From Dallia pectoralis (Eukaryota > Chordata > Actinopteri > Esociformes > Umbridae): a stretch of DNA of 64,000 nucleotides. The first letter of the stretch is position 1; each line of letters begins with the position of its first letter. Position numbers and translations under genes: made by a program. Of this stretch, positions 1-17,400 are shown in pieces. The stretch covers positions 2,571,551 to 2,635,550 of the forward strand of contig CM055757.1 of assembly GCA_029465975.1 (NCBI GenBank), written 5' to 3'. The notes beneath the pieces are model-generated. The model saw nothing but the letters and a program-made list of their open reading frames with translations, was not told where the DNA came from and ran no database searches.

Positions 1-55
1 GGATGCCAGTGAGAGCATTGTGATTGTGAATATCCTACTCTATTTGTTTCCCCAG

Positions 56-5377
<5,322 letters not shown>

Positions 5378-5433
5378 CCCTAAACTTGAGCCCTGTCGGT
5401 CACCTTGACTGAGTACCGTTACCTGCCCCTAGT

Positions 5434-5505
5434 CTGGCCTCGTTAGCAGCCTGGCCTCGTTAGCAGCCTGGCCTCGTTAGCAGCCTGGCCTCGTTAGCAC
5501 CCACT
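5434..5505 (+). repeat. 17-bp short tandem repeat, four copies
   Basis: CTGGCCTCGTTAGCAGC is repeated about four times, 57 bp after the MAP4K5 stop codon. Confidence 0.85.
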
Positions 5506-5798
5506 AGCCTCAATCCAAAAGACTGAGACCCAGAGGGTTTATATATGCATATGGTGTCTTTCAGATTGATAAAGATCGCTGGAGAATGGATATATTTCAT
5601 CAGCAAACTGATCCATCTACCCTTCACTTCCTTTGTCAGCAAAATCTCATAGCCAGGGTTCAACATAGAGCTTCTCCAAACATGTGAACCAGTTACTGAA
5701 TACACAAACCAAAAGGTCACAAACCAAAAGGTCACAAACCAAAAGGTCAGACCAGGGGACAGTGAAACTTCAAGCAAACACAAATGTAACCTCTCACC

Positions 5799-5945
5799 AG
5801 ACCTCCTACCCCTCCCTCCCCCAGACCTCCTACCCCTCCCTCCCCCAGACCTCCTACCCCTCCCTCCCCCCAGACCTCCTACCCCTCTCTTCCCCCCCAA
5901 ACCTCCTATCCCGTCCCTCCTACCCAGATCTACTACCCCCTTCTT
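5799..5945 (+). repeat. Pyrimidine-rich 24-bp repeat
   Basis: Five to six copies built on ACCTCCTACCCCTCCCTCCC, nearly pure C/T on this strand. A 15-bp ACAAACCAAAAGGTC triplet repeat lies just left at 5703-5750. Confidence 0.85.
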
Positions 5946-6179
5946 CCCCTTGAGTTGCAACCAATTTCTTCTACTGTACTGTTTCCATATAAAAACATGT
6001 ATCTAAAGTTGTTACTGCAAAAAAGTGCCATAATAATGTAGACATTTCAGTCTGGTAGCAAATGGGAGTTACTGAATGGGAGTTCCTTTTTTTTATCAAA
6101 CTTATTTTAAACCAGCAACTGTCGTTCAGCTCTGGTCCAGGCTTTTTTTGCCGCTGAGCCTTTACCAGAGTCTTGGGGC

Positions 6180-6731
6180 TTGTGTGCTAGGCCTGGACTA
6201 GTGGTGTGGGGCCCATGTGCTAGGCCTGGACTAGTGGTGTGGGGCCCATGTGCTAGGCCTGGACTAGTGGTGTGGGGCCCATGTGCTAGGCCTGGACTAG
6301 TGGTGTGGGGCCCATGTGCTAGGCCTGGACTAGTGGTGTGGGGCCCATGTGCTAGGCCTGGACTAGTGGTGTGGGGCCCATGTGCTAGGCCTGGACTAGT
6401 GGTGTGGGGCCCATGTGCTAGGCCTGGACTAGTGGTGTGGGGCCCATGTGCTAGGCCTGGACTAGTGGTGTGGGGCCCATGTGCTAGGCCTGGACTAGTG
6501 GTGTGGGGCCCATGTGCTAGGCCTGGACTAGTGGTGTGGGGCCCATGTGCTAGGCCTGGACTAGTGGTGTGGGGCCCATGTGCTAGGCCTGGACTAGTGG
6601 TGTGGGGCCCATGTGCTAGGCCTGGACTAGTGGTGTGGGGCCCATGTGCTAGGCCTGGACTAGTGGTGTGGGGCCCATGTGCTAGGCCTGGACTAGTGGT
6701 GTGGGGCCCATGTGCTAGGCCTGGACTAGTG
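6180..6731 (+). repeat. 33-bp minisatellite, first array (17 copies)
   Basis: Near-identical 33-bp units containing GTGCTAGGCCTGGACTAG and GTGTGGGGCCCAT. All copies have the GGACTAG form. Since 33 is divisible by three, long ORFs appear on the plus strand; they are repeat artefacts. The same unit forms the array at 9116-10254. Confidence 0.95.
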
Positions 6732-6964
6732 GGATTCTTTCAGCTCTATAATACTAATATAGAATGGTTTAGAAACATAGTCTGTATTTTTTGTTTATGT
6801 GGGTAGTATAAAACATTAAGTTATGCTGGATTTACCTGCAGTGTGGGATAGGTAACATTTGCTGGGGGTTATTTTGACGATCATATAGAGAATGGGGTGC
6901 TATTTATTGCTAAATGAATGTTGGGCCGAGCAGTGTTGCTGTGGTAACAACAAACCTGGTGCCA

Positions 6965-7240
6965 CCTCAATACCATCCAGCCAGCCAGTACCAGCCTGCT
7001 CGGATCAATACCAGCCAATACCGGCCTGCTCGGATCAATACTATCCAACCAGCCAATACCGGCCTGCTCGGATCAATACTATCCAACCAGCCAATATCAG
7101 CCTGCTCGGATCAATATTATCCAGCCAGCCAATATCATCCAGTTTGCTCAATACTATCCAGCCAGCCAATATCATCCATTTAGCTCAGTTCAATTACCAT
7201 CCAACCACCCAACCCCATCCAGAGATCCTAAATCAATCAC
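6965..7240 (+). repeat. Degenerate 37-bp minisatellite
   Basis: Loose repeats built on CCAGCCAATACCGGCC and TGCTCGGATCAATA, about seven copies, fading to the right. Confidence 0.8.
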
Positions 7241-8687
7241 ATCCAGTCAGTCCAGTCTAGTCGCTCATGTAAAGAATGACTGGTTTTATAAACCAGAAAA
7301 TACGACCAGTTTTGGGGTGAAAACTGCATTGTTCAACACTGTAGAGAATCCCTTTTTGCGCTCATCGACATGGAAGGACAAATAAGATACAACTCCAAAA
7401 AATGATAAACAGAATGACTACAACAGAATTCTCCATCGTTCGGAACTGGGCGGAAGCTGTTGCTGTAGTCGTGCTGTTCGGTCCAGCTTGGCCAAGCCAA
7501 CTTAGCCTGGGTGTCCGATGGTTTGTGTACGTCTACCAGCGCTTCATGGGATAGTGATGCTGGTCATACGGCACCCACTGGCGTAAACCAGGCTGGCGTA
7601 AACTACTCTAGCCAGGAGATGGCTTAGCAGTTCAGGATTGCTCGTACTGCTGTGAAATATGGTGGCTGAATTTGCTTCCTGTTTTCAAAATAGTGCGCTC
7701 GTTTTGGCTAAATACGTATAAGTAATGCACTTGGCAGGGTTTTGAGTTCCATGCTGGCACACCAGTTGCTTTCTCTCACTCTTATCCGGCTTGGTTGCGT
7801 TTTAGAAAGTTGCATATAATGTCTAATGTTGCTTTCTTTTTTTTAACGATTACCTTTATTCAATATTTGCACCATGTAAGCACTTTTGTACATGTTCATG
7901 TTTTTTTATTTAAATGACAAGACAAGGGAAATGTGTGGGGTCTTTGTAACATCATTGGAGTTGCCTTCGCGAAACTTTTAATGTATGCAATTTTTGTAAT
8001 TAAAAAAAGCTATTAACTATACCATAGGTTTGGCCTAGGAGTTTGCTAACTCATGTGTTTAGCTTGTCCAATAACCATATTAGAATGTGAACAAACTTTA
8101 ACTTCTTATGAGGATAAATTGTAATTAGTATGGCGAATACTGAACCTCTTGCTATGCAAGTCCTAGTTTTAAGGGATGTACCCTATCTGACCCATTGAGA
8201 ACCAATTAATTCTGGTCTCTGTGCTAGTTCTTTTGTGGTATGCTAACTTATCAATAGGGCCTAGAAAACAAATGCATCTCTGGGCCTGTACACATTGCCC
8301 ACCCCTTGGAGGGACATTTGAAGGGCGGTAAAGCGATCCAAGACATCTATTAGATATCGGACCACTCTTCTTTCAGCAAAATAATATTGCACCTCTTTCC
8401 TGTCCCATAAAAAATAAATCCCACCCAAAATAGTATTTTCATTAACTTTTGTCTGTTAAAAGAGTCAGACGACATCTGGATAGACACGCTGTCTATTTGG
8501 GTCTAATTACATCCGTGAGGTGACGTTCCCACAGGGGAACAATTTCCATAAGATAATCTACGGTTTCTTGCATCCCGTTGTTATAATGACTCAACAGCCC
8601 AACTCTAATTGGCCTCAGAGGTCTAGCTGGAATTAGCTAGAAGCTCAAGCAGCGTTGTTTGGTATTTAACATCGCGTAAATATGGTA
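7241..8687 (+). other. MAP4K5 UTR end and intergenic DNA, no gene seen
   Basis: No splice-consistent coding text on either strand. Sequence is AT-rich from about 7830. Apart from the candidate ATTAAA signal at 7999 nothing could be assigned. Confidence 0.5.
7999..8004 (+). terminator. map4k5: Candidate poly(A) signal ATTAAA for MAP4K5
   Basis: ATTAAA, the commonest variant of AATAAA, lies inside a T/A-rich stretch about 2.6 kb after the MAP4K5 stop. No other strong signal was seen close to the stop codon. Confidence 0.3.
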
Positions 8688-8851
8688 AGTATCACCGCCG
8701 GTAAACAGTATCACCGCCGGTAAACAGTATCACCGCCGGTAAACAGTATCACCGCCGGTAAACAGTATCACCGCCGGTAAACAGTATCACCGCCGGTAAA
8801 CAGTATCACCGCCGGTAAACAGTATCACCGCCGGTAAACAGTATCACCGTG
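8688..8851 (+). repeat. 19-bp minisatellite
   Basis: About 8.5 perfect copies of CAGTATCACCGCCGGTAAA. Perfect copy identity suggests a young array. Confidence 0.95.
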
Positions 8852-9062
8852 GCTTCAGCAGTTTTAAGAATGTGACATTGTGTGTTGTAAAACAGCAAAT
8901 GTCTGCATAAGCCCTGTTTATAGCAATTTATTAATTATACCACATTCTGTAAAGATGGTATCGTTGTATTTACAAAACTGGAGTGTCCATGACAGAGAAG
9001 ACATTATTAAAACTGTGATGTTTGTAACAGATCACATTAATTACAGAGAGATGATTATAACA

Positions 9063-9110
9063 TGTGACACATGTCCATTGTCCATATTTGCCAGTGTGAG
9101 AGATGTGTAA
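9063..9110 (+). repeat. 48-bp direct repeat, left flank of the 33-bp array
   Basis: The 48 bases starting TGTGACACATGTCCATTG and ending GAGATGTGTAA recur identically at 10255-10302, on the other side of the 33-bp array. Confidence 0.95.
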
Positions 9111-9115
9111 GTGGT

Positions 9116-10254
9116 GAGTGGTGTGGGGCCCATGTGCTAGGCCTGGGCTAGTGGTGTGGGGCCCATGTGCTAGGCCTGGGCTAGTGGTGTGGGGCCCATG
9201 TTCTAGGCCTGGGCTAGTGGTGTGGGGCCCATGTGCTAGGCCTGGGCTAGTGGTGTGGGGCCCATGTTCTAGGCCTGGGCTAGTGGTGTGGGGCCCATGT
9301 GCTAGGCCTGGGCTAGTGGTGTGGGGCCCATGTGCTAGGCCTGGGCTAGTGGTGTGGGGCCCATGTGCTAGGCCTGGGCTAGTGGTGTGGGGCCCATGTT
9401 CTAGGCCTGGGCTAGTGGTGTGGGGCCCATGTTCTAGGCCTGGACTAGTGGTGTGGGGCCCATGTGCTAGGCCTGGACTAGTGGTGTGGGGCCCATGTGC
9501 TAGGCCTGGACTAGTGGTGTGGGGCCCATGTGCTAGGCCTGGGCTAGTGGTGTGGGGCCCATGTGCTAGGCCTGGGCTAGTGGTGTGGGGCCCATGTTCT
9601 AGGCCTGGGCTAGTGGTGTGGGGCCCATGTGCTAGGCCTGGGCTAGTGGTGTGGGGCCCATGTGCTAGGCCTGGGCTAGTGGTGTGGGGCCCATGTGCTA
9701 GGCCTGGGCTAGTGGTGTGGGGCCCATGTTCTAGGCCTGGGCTAGTGGTGTGGGGCCCATGTGCTAGGCCTGGACTAGTGGTGTGGGGCCCATGTGCTAG
9801 GCCTGGACTAGTGGTGTGGGGCCCATGTGCTAGGCCTGGACTAGTGGTGTGGGGCCCATGTGCTAGGCCTGGACTAGTGGTGTGGGGCCCATGTGCTAGG
9901 CCTGGACTAGTGGTGTGGGGCCCATGTGCTAGGCCTGGACTAGTGGTGTGGGGCCCATGTGCTAGGCCTGGACTAGTGGTGTGGGGCCCATGTGCTAGGC
10001 CTGGACTAGTGGTGTGGGGCCCATGTGCTAGGCCTGGACTAGTGGTGTGGGGCCCATGTGCTAGGCCTGGACTAGTGGTGTGGGGCCCATGTGCTAGGCC
10101 TGGACTAGTGGTGTGGGGCCCATGTGCTAGGCCTGGACTAGTGGTGTGGGGCCCATGTGCTAGGCCTGGGCTAGTGGTGTGGGGCCCATGTGCTAGGCCT
10201 GGACTAGTGGTGTGGGGCCCATGTGCTAGGCCTGGACTAGTGGTGTGGGGCCCG
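9116..10254 (+). repeat. 33-bp minisatellite, second array (about 34 copies)
   Basis: Same 33-bp unit as at 6180-6731. Variants form blocks: GGGCTAG units with occasional GTTCT on the left, then a long run of GGACTAG/GTGCT units (about 9430-9530 and 9760-10160). Open frames on both strands (11-residue repeats) follow from the unit length and are not genes. Confidence 0.95.
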
Positions 10255-10302
10255 TGTGACACATGTCCATTGTCCATATTTGCCAGTGTGAGAGATGTGT
10301 AA
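10255..10302 (+). repeat. 48-bp direct repeat, right flank of the 33-bp array
   Basis: Identical partner of 9063-9110. The sequences outside the pair differ. Confidence 0.95.
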
Positions 10303-11104
10303 TATGTGTTACTGACTGCTTATGACGTGGCCAAGCATGATGGGTATACAAGCTACATGTTATTTCATTCAGTTGTATCTTCTGAGCTTTTTTATTAATT
10401 GTTCTCTTCAACATGATCAGGAATGAAATATGGCGACATTCATAAAATATCACTAATAATATTTCACCGCGAAAGACGGAGTCTTATAGTTAGATCATTG
10501 GCGTTTTGATAATGACGCTCAATGAACATAATACTGGGCAGTAGGCTAAACTAAAATAGCATTTGATCAAAACATTCACGGAGGAAATCATAAATAAACG
10601 TGTCATTGTGGATATGAAATAGGCTACTGGTCAAGATCATGACATTGGTTGTAAATGTCATGGAATTCAGAGTAAAAGCAAAGTAGGTTATAACATCTTG
10701 ACCCCTTTCACTCTCTGAGCTGGCTGGGTAGATGACGTATCTACAGTAACGCTCAGAACCTCGTTTGCTTTAATAAAAACAACTTAGCAAATGTGTTGAC
10801 GTTTCATTTCCTAATATAGAATTAATTAGGACTGTGGATAAGCATTACGATGCACAAACCTGGTTGGACTTAACAGTGGTGCTCATTAACTAGCTACAGG
10901 TTAGTGTGACTATGTGTTTACATTGAGTTAATTAAATCATTGTCTGCTGTATCCATGTCGTTTGATATCGAGGGACATCTTTTTTGCCCACTGTTATATT
11001 ATATACAATAATATGTATATTATTTTTGTGTGATATCACCTTGCTTACTTTTAACTTTCGGGGGAATTGTTCCCCCTGCTCTTAAGCCTGTGTATTAATT
11101 GAAG
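10303..11104. other. Intergenic, no feature seen
   Basis: AT-rich single-copy-looking DNA without exon-like text, arrays or recognisable mobile elements. Confidence 0.5.
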
Positions 11105-11628
11105 TGAGCTAATAGTGACGAAAAGAGAGCTGACCCGGAAGGCAAAGCTCTCGATCTACCGGTCAATCTTTGTTCCCTACTCTCACCTATGGTCATGAAG
11201 GCTGGGTCATGACCGAAAGAACAAGATCGCGGGTACAAGCGGCCAAAATGGGTTTTCTCAGGAAGGTGGCTGGCCTCTCCCTTAGAGATGGGTGAGAAGC
11301 TCAGTCATCCAAGAGGAACTCGGAGTAGAGCCGCTGCTCCTTTGCGTAGAAAGGAGTCAGTTGAGGTGGTTCGGGCATCTAGTACCAATGCCACCTGGTC
11401 ACCTCCCTAGAGAGGTGTTGCAGGCACGTCCGGCAGGGAGGAGACCTCGGGGGAAGACCCAGGACTAGATGGAGAGATTATATCTCCACACTGGCCTGGG
11501 AACGCCTCGGGATTCCCCAGTCGGAGCTGGCTAATGTTGCCAGGGAAAGGGAAGTTTGGGGTCCCCTGCTAGAGCTGCTACCCCCGCGACCCGACCCCGG
11601 ATAAGCGGTTGAAGATGAGATGAGATAA
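11105..11628 (+). mobile_element. LINE fragment, C-terminal end of reverse transcriptase plus 3' tail
   Basis: Broken-frame text typical of fish non-LTR elements can be read on the plus strand: RSRVQAAKMGFLRKVAGLSL, then RPRTRWRDYISTLAWERLGI and REREVWGPLLELLPPRP. Stops and frame changes separate the pieces, so it is dead. It is 5'-truncated and ends in a short GATGAGATGAGAT tail. The clade is not certain. Confidence 0.75.
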
Positions 11629-14039
11629 TAGCAAAAGTTTTGTGAGGGTTTAAACTTCACCTAGGGATTCATAAGGACTAGGAAGCATCATAGATATTGT
11701 TATCATGGAATTGTGTATTAAATGTGCATAAATATAATAGTTTTCTTTGGGGAGGGGGGGGTGGGTAATGCGACCCATGACCTCAGTGTTTTTGGGGTCC
11801 CTGGTACGGCTTTCAGTTCAGGGTGCACATTTGGTAACCTTGACAATCGACCCTGAAGTTGTAATTGGATGAAGCAGAAAATGAACTAAATGCACACCTG
11901 ACTGCACAGTGGATGTGTCCCTTCTCCACACGCAGTTTGAGTTGATGGTGAACCACACAACAGAGACGTGTTGCCGTCTCCTGGAGATGATTAAGGATAC
12001 ATTGGATAAAGGGGTGAGGTCGGGGCAGTCTTCTTTGACAAGAAAAAGCTTTGTGAATCTCAGTTCAATCTCAGATCAAGTGCTTCTCTGCAAACTCTGG
12101 TTTCCACCATGTCTCACAATGTCCTCTTGATTGGATGGGATCCTACCTGGTTGACTAGACCCTATATGTTCATATCAACAACATACTTTCACCAATATGT
12201 AGGTGAGCCATTGGAGTTTTCCTCTCTATTGAGGCATCTGGTATCGACCACCACCCGTGTGTCACAGCCCCGTAACCTCTGCTCTCTATGGACCATCATA
12301 TCAAACCTGGACAGAGCACCAGGGCAATATGACTACTGTAAAATACTCACCAAGACTGGTCTTCAAGATCACACAAAACTTGGCACCCATACCTTGCGCA
12401 AAGGCTTACACGCTCTCATTTTCTGTTGTGCATTGTCTCTGAAACATATTAAATATGAATTATATTAAAGATTATCTTGGTCTAGGCACACTTGGCACAT
12501 TTCTACCAGAGATCTTAGCGGTTATGAAATGAAAATATTTTGGGACATTTTTGTCTATAGGTTTATATTATTTTTTAGGTTTTTAATGTTAAATTGTTGA
12601 AATGGAACTGAAGTATCCTAAGCTGTTATACCATCAGCCTCCACATGTTTAGGAAGTTGGGCCATATAGCCCATAATACGATTAGATCATGAAGAAAGGA
12701 AGAGTGTCCATCAATGATGGTATCAGCACTGATGCGAAAACAAGCTTACAATTGAGTTAACGGTTGTTGCATCTAACGGTACAAGATGAAATAGAATATC
12801 AATGTTTATGAGTGTTTACTGAACCCAAATGGCACAGGAGACTGCCAGCACCCGTCTCTGGTTTACACTTTACTATCTGGCCCATTGGGGAGTAGGATAC
12901 AATTCAGGATGATGTCAGTCAGTAAGTCTAAAACAAAATGTGTCACCTGGGTCTTAGGCTGCTCCACAACAACAGGTCACCAACCTGTGATTTCCATCCA
13001 GATGCAGATGCGTGTGATGTGAGGGGGTGGAGTCAGCCCTCCTGTTGCTATGGGGACCGGGGGCTGCAGAGGGACCGCCTCCTGAGAGCAGTTCTGGCTG
13101 CTGGTTCTGACAACGTGAAAGTAAATGCTCGTCTCTGGTCTTCTGTCGGTCGCTGTCGGCCAATCTAGTGCTTCTCACTACTGATGATCTATATTAGTCG
13201 CCTTTATAACTGAACTAAATACGTGAGTAAGACTTTATTAAACTCGACTTATCAAATGCTGCATGCACACTACATTTGCAGTCGTTTTGGATGATTATTT
13301 GTTTTGTAAGCATGCAACTTTATTTTACCTGAAAGGGAATACATATAAAAATGTGATTTGCGATTATATTTTTTATTGTAATATTTTATCGAACGTGTTT
13401 ATATATATATATATATAATATATTATATATATGATCTTGGATTTGTAGTGAAATACTTTGATTTCCATGACATTTCCTTTGCAGGACACACATTTTATTT
13501 TGCTATTTATTCACCTTAGAAGACCTTTATACACTTTGCATTGCAAATGTTTTCGTTACGCAATCAGACTGTCCTAAGGGAGGTGTGTGTTTCCACAAGA
13601 TAATAGATTAATCTTTAACTAACTACTATTACATGTTTTGTTTAGGTTTCGGCCCGTAATTCCGAGCGATCGGATAGTTTTGTTCACGATTTTTGATTTT
13701 ATATAAACACTGGTTTCTTGTTAAATATAGATTATATGTTGTATATATTTTTATTATTCCATATGTCATCTAGTGGCTCGAATTGAAGCAACACGTGTAT
13801 GTTTGACCGTTCCGTTTTTTGTTGTTTTTTTAACAACCTTTTTAACTTAGTTTTCCACACACCTCTTTATATATTATATTATACCCTGATCTTTATTAGT
13901 AAGGTATGTAGATAAATACAAACATTTATTACGAAGAAATGTAAAAGGGAAATTATATACAGACACACTCCAGATCTAAAGATCAATACTCACATTTTGT
14001 TGGATTTAAACGAGTCAGTCTACTGGACTTGTTTGATTA
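11629..14039. other. Intergenic / CDKL1 5' flank
   Basis: No assigned gene. An exon-like ORF segment lies at 11909-12014 (see findings). A short (TA)n stretch is at 13398-13432. The text at 12950-13140 is CpG-richer than its neighbours and could belong to a CDKL1 leader or promoter, without firm support. Confidence 0.4.
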
Positions 14040-14130
14040 CTCCACCTCCTATATCTCCTCCACCTCCTTTATCTCCTCCACCTCCTATATCTCCTCCACC
14101 TCCTATATCTTCTCCACCTCCCATATCTCA
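14040..14130 (+). repeat. 18-bp pyrimidine-rich repeat upstream of CDKL1
   Basis: Five copies based on CTCCACCTCCTATATCTC, ending about 370 bp before the CDKL1 start codon. Confidence 0.88.
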
Positions 14131-14497
14131 GTCAAGAGCTGTTCAACACAACTTAGTTCAGGAGAGAACTGGCACCAGAAATTGGTCGAGCATTACGTCT
14201 TTCCATGGTGTCCCCTTTTTAAGACAGATAATTGAACATTTCAATAAAAAATTACTAGCACACTGGCTATTTATTGATTTATGGATGCCAGTCCGTACCT
14301 GAGCATAACTTTACATTATTTGGAAAATATTTTTTAATCATGTTTATTTTAGTACTGTTTTCAGATCCAAAACTTCCAGTAAATATTTCCAATTGTTTGG
14401 TTTTCCGGATCTGAAGAGCATTTTAGGTTCCTCAGACGACATACAAGTGTGAAGCTTCTAGCTGATGCCCTGCTCTTCAGCTCTCCACTCGACGACC

Positions 14498-17400
14498 ATG
14501 GAGAAGTATGAGAAGATAGCAAAAATTGGGGAGGGTTCCTATGGCGTCGTCTTCAAGTGCAGGAACAGAGACACAGGCCAGATTGTGGCCATCAAGAAGT
14601 TTGTGGAGTCAGAAGACGATCCCGTGATTAAGAAGATCGCTCTGCGAGAGATAAGAATGTTAAAGGTAAACACTACCCACCCTTGAGGCATCTAAATGTT
14701 TTATTTTTCATGTCTCACTTTGTCTCCTGTGTGTGGGAGTCCCAAGGCAATTTGCATTTTCCTTGTTCTAAGAGTCCGGGAGTTGTGTCCTAAAATACTT
14801 CTGTAGCTGTCAATTTTTTCTGATGTAATGATAATACTGTATGCATTTTATATAGACTAGTTGTAAATGTGGTGTTATGGTTGGTTATAAAAAATGTAAA
14901 AATATTTGTTCCAATCTAGCAACTGGTTTGGATCACTAGTCTGATACATTAATGCTGAGATGTAGTAGTAACAGAGTTTATAACGTACCAGAACATCATA
15001 GGGCAAATTATCAGGGAGGAATCTATAGTGTTATACGGTATGGATGTTCAGGAAACACACTTGGTGCTGGCTCTCTAGTTATGATGGAAGATCATTGTAA
15101 ATGACAGTCCAACACATGTAACCTATATTATAAGTTTATTCTCACAGGTTCAAGTTTAGACAGGAACCATAAAACACCTGTTTATAACCTTTACTCCTCA
15201 GCGTCTAGGATAATAAGCTCCAGGGAATTCAGCATGCAGGGAGGACAGTGTGGGTGAATTAAGTCCGCTGGGTTTTTCTCTTCCCAGGGTGGTTGTTAGT
15301 TACCCTCGTGATACATCCTCGAACAAGGGGTAGGAGGTTCTGTCAGGGGCCCTCCGTTTATTTATTTGTTCTTTGGTTGCTGCTCCCGTTTTAACGGCTT
15401 TCTGTTGAATACAGAGAGGACCCTGGGGCCTCGGCATTAACATGCAGAGGTTTATCTCCCCGCTTTTAGGGAAATGTGTAGGTCCAGTTAAAGGCTTATT
15501 TTCGATCACCAGCGGTCCATTTGTTGCTATGTAATTATGTTTGCTGTCGGACGGTTGTTCAACAATATTATACAGATGTTCTACTCAAACAGCCAGATCC
15601 AGCTCAGGAATGAGTGTTCATTCTCTGTGATTCAGGCCACGGAATCGAGTACTACATGCTCATGATGATGATGATGATGAAGAACAGTAGAGTGTCCGTA
15701 GGTTTGCAGTGTGAGATAATGTTCGGTGTTATCTGGGATCTTTGCGATGACCCTAACCCTGACCTTAACCCTTATACAACCTCAAAAGACAGATGTCAAA
15801 GTTGGGACGTCCCAGGGATTCCTTCGTTTGTACAGTACATGGTTGAGACTGGAGTCTTTCTGTGCCTCGAGGCAGGTTCTGTTTGTTGTTGTGACAACCT
15901 TTGACCTAACGGGAGACATGTCTGGCCAACTCCTACGGTCATTCCCTGACAGCTTCCTGTGGTAGTCAGCGGTTGACTTTGCGTCATAAACAACAGCCTC
16001 TGGTTTCCATGGAAACGGACAGGTTGTCATGGTTGACCACGGCGCGTTGATAACCCTTTGCTCTTTCCGTAATCTCCCTGTGTCGATAAGACGTGTGGGA
16101 GCTTGTCGGCCTCTCCGGACAATGAAAATCCATCCATCTTTTTTTCTGAGTACACAGTACAGAAGAGTACAGCACAGTGGAACACATACATGCACACAAC
16201 TGTTCTATTACATCTATATCTGGATCCATACAATAGGTTTAATATGTCTATATCTGGATCCATACAATAGGTTTAATATGTCTATATCTGGATCCATACA
16301 ATAGGTTTAATATGTCTATATCTGGATCCATACAATAGGTTTAATATGTCTATATCTGGATCCATACAATAGGTTTAATATGTCTATATCTGGATCCATA
16401 CAATAGGTTTAATATGTCTATATCTGGATCCATACAATAGGTTTAATATGTCTATATCTAAATCCATACAATAGGTTTAATATGTCTATATCTGGATCCA
16501 TACAATAGGTTTAATATGTCTATATCTGGATCCATACAATAGGTTTAATATATGTGAATCCATACAATAGGTTTAATATCTCTATATCTGGATCCATACA
16601 ATAGGTTTAATATCTCTATATCTGGATCCATACAATAGGTTTAATATGTCTATATCTGGATCCATACAATAGGTTTAATATATCTGGATCCATACAATAG
16701 GTTTAATATGTCTATATCTGAATCCATACAATAGGTTTAATATATCTGGATCCATACAATAGGTTTAATATGTCTATATCTGGATCCATACAATAGGTTT
16801 AATATGTCTATATCTGAATCCATACAATAGGTTTAATATATCTGGATCCATACAATAGGTTTAATATGTCTATATCTGAATCCATACAATAGGTTTAATA
16901 TATCTGGATCCATACAATAGGTTTAATATCTCTATATCTGGATCCATACAATAGGTTTAATATCTCTATATCTGGATCCATACAATAGGTTTAATATATC
17001 TGGATCCATACAATAGGTTTAATATGTCTATATCTGGATCCATACAATAGGTTTAATATATCTGGATCTGAATCCATACAATAGGTTTAATATGTCTATA
17101 TCTGAATCCATACAATAGGTTTAATATGTCTATATCTGAATCCATACAATAGGTTTAATATGTCTATATCTGAATCCATACAATAGGTTTAATATATCTA
17201 TATCTGAATCCATACAATAGGTTTAATATGTCTATATCTGAATCCATACAATAGGTTTAATATGTCTATATCTGGATCCATACAATAGGTTTAATATATC
17301 TGGATCCATACAATAGGTTTAATATATCTATATCTGGATAAATACAATAGGTTTAATATGTCTGGATCCATACAATAGGTTTAATATATCTGAATCCATA

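Larger units (their letters stand above)
5378..8020 (+). other. map4k5: Probable MAP4K5 3'UTR
   Basis: This stretch follows the MAP4K5 stop codon. It holds no splice-consistent ORF and contains several short arrays (5434-5505, 5799-5945, 6180-6731, 6965-7240). A variant poly(A) signal ATTAAA at 7999-8004 is a plausible end, and the AT-rich text just before it looks like a terminal UTR. The real transcript end could be nearer, because nothing in the sequence fixes it. Confidence 0.45.

Noticed and set aside
8970..10302. Long overlapping ORFs (394 and 435 codons) on opposite strands with 11-residue repeats
   Set aside because: They arise because a 33-bp unit is divisible by three and lacks stops. 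No start context, splice signals or non-repeat protein domain supports a gene.
12109..12468. 119-codon ORF upstream of CDKL1
   Set aside because: No recognisable domain, no splice-site framing, and codon use looks random.
15745..15780. Telomere-like CCCTAACCCTGACC stretch
   Set aside because: Only two or three imperfect hexamers. Similar CCTAA text is common in low-complexity fish DNA (compare 20646-21226).
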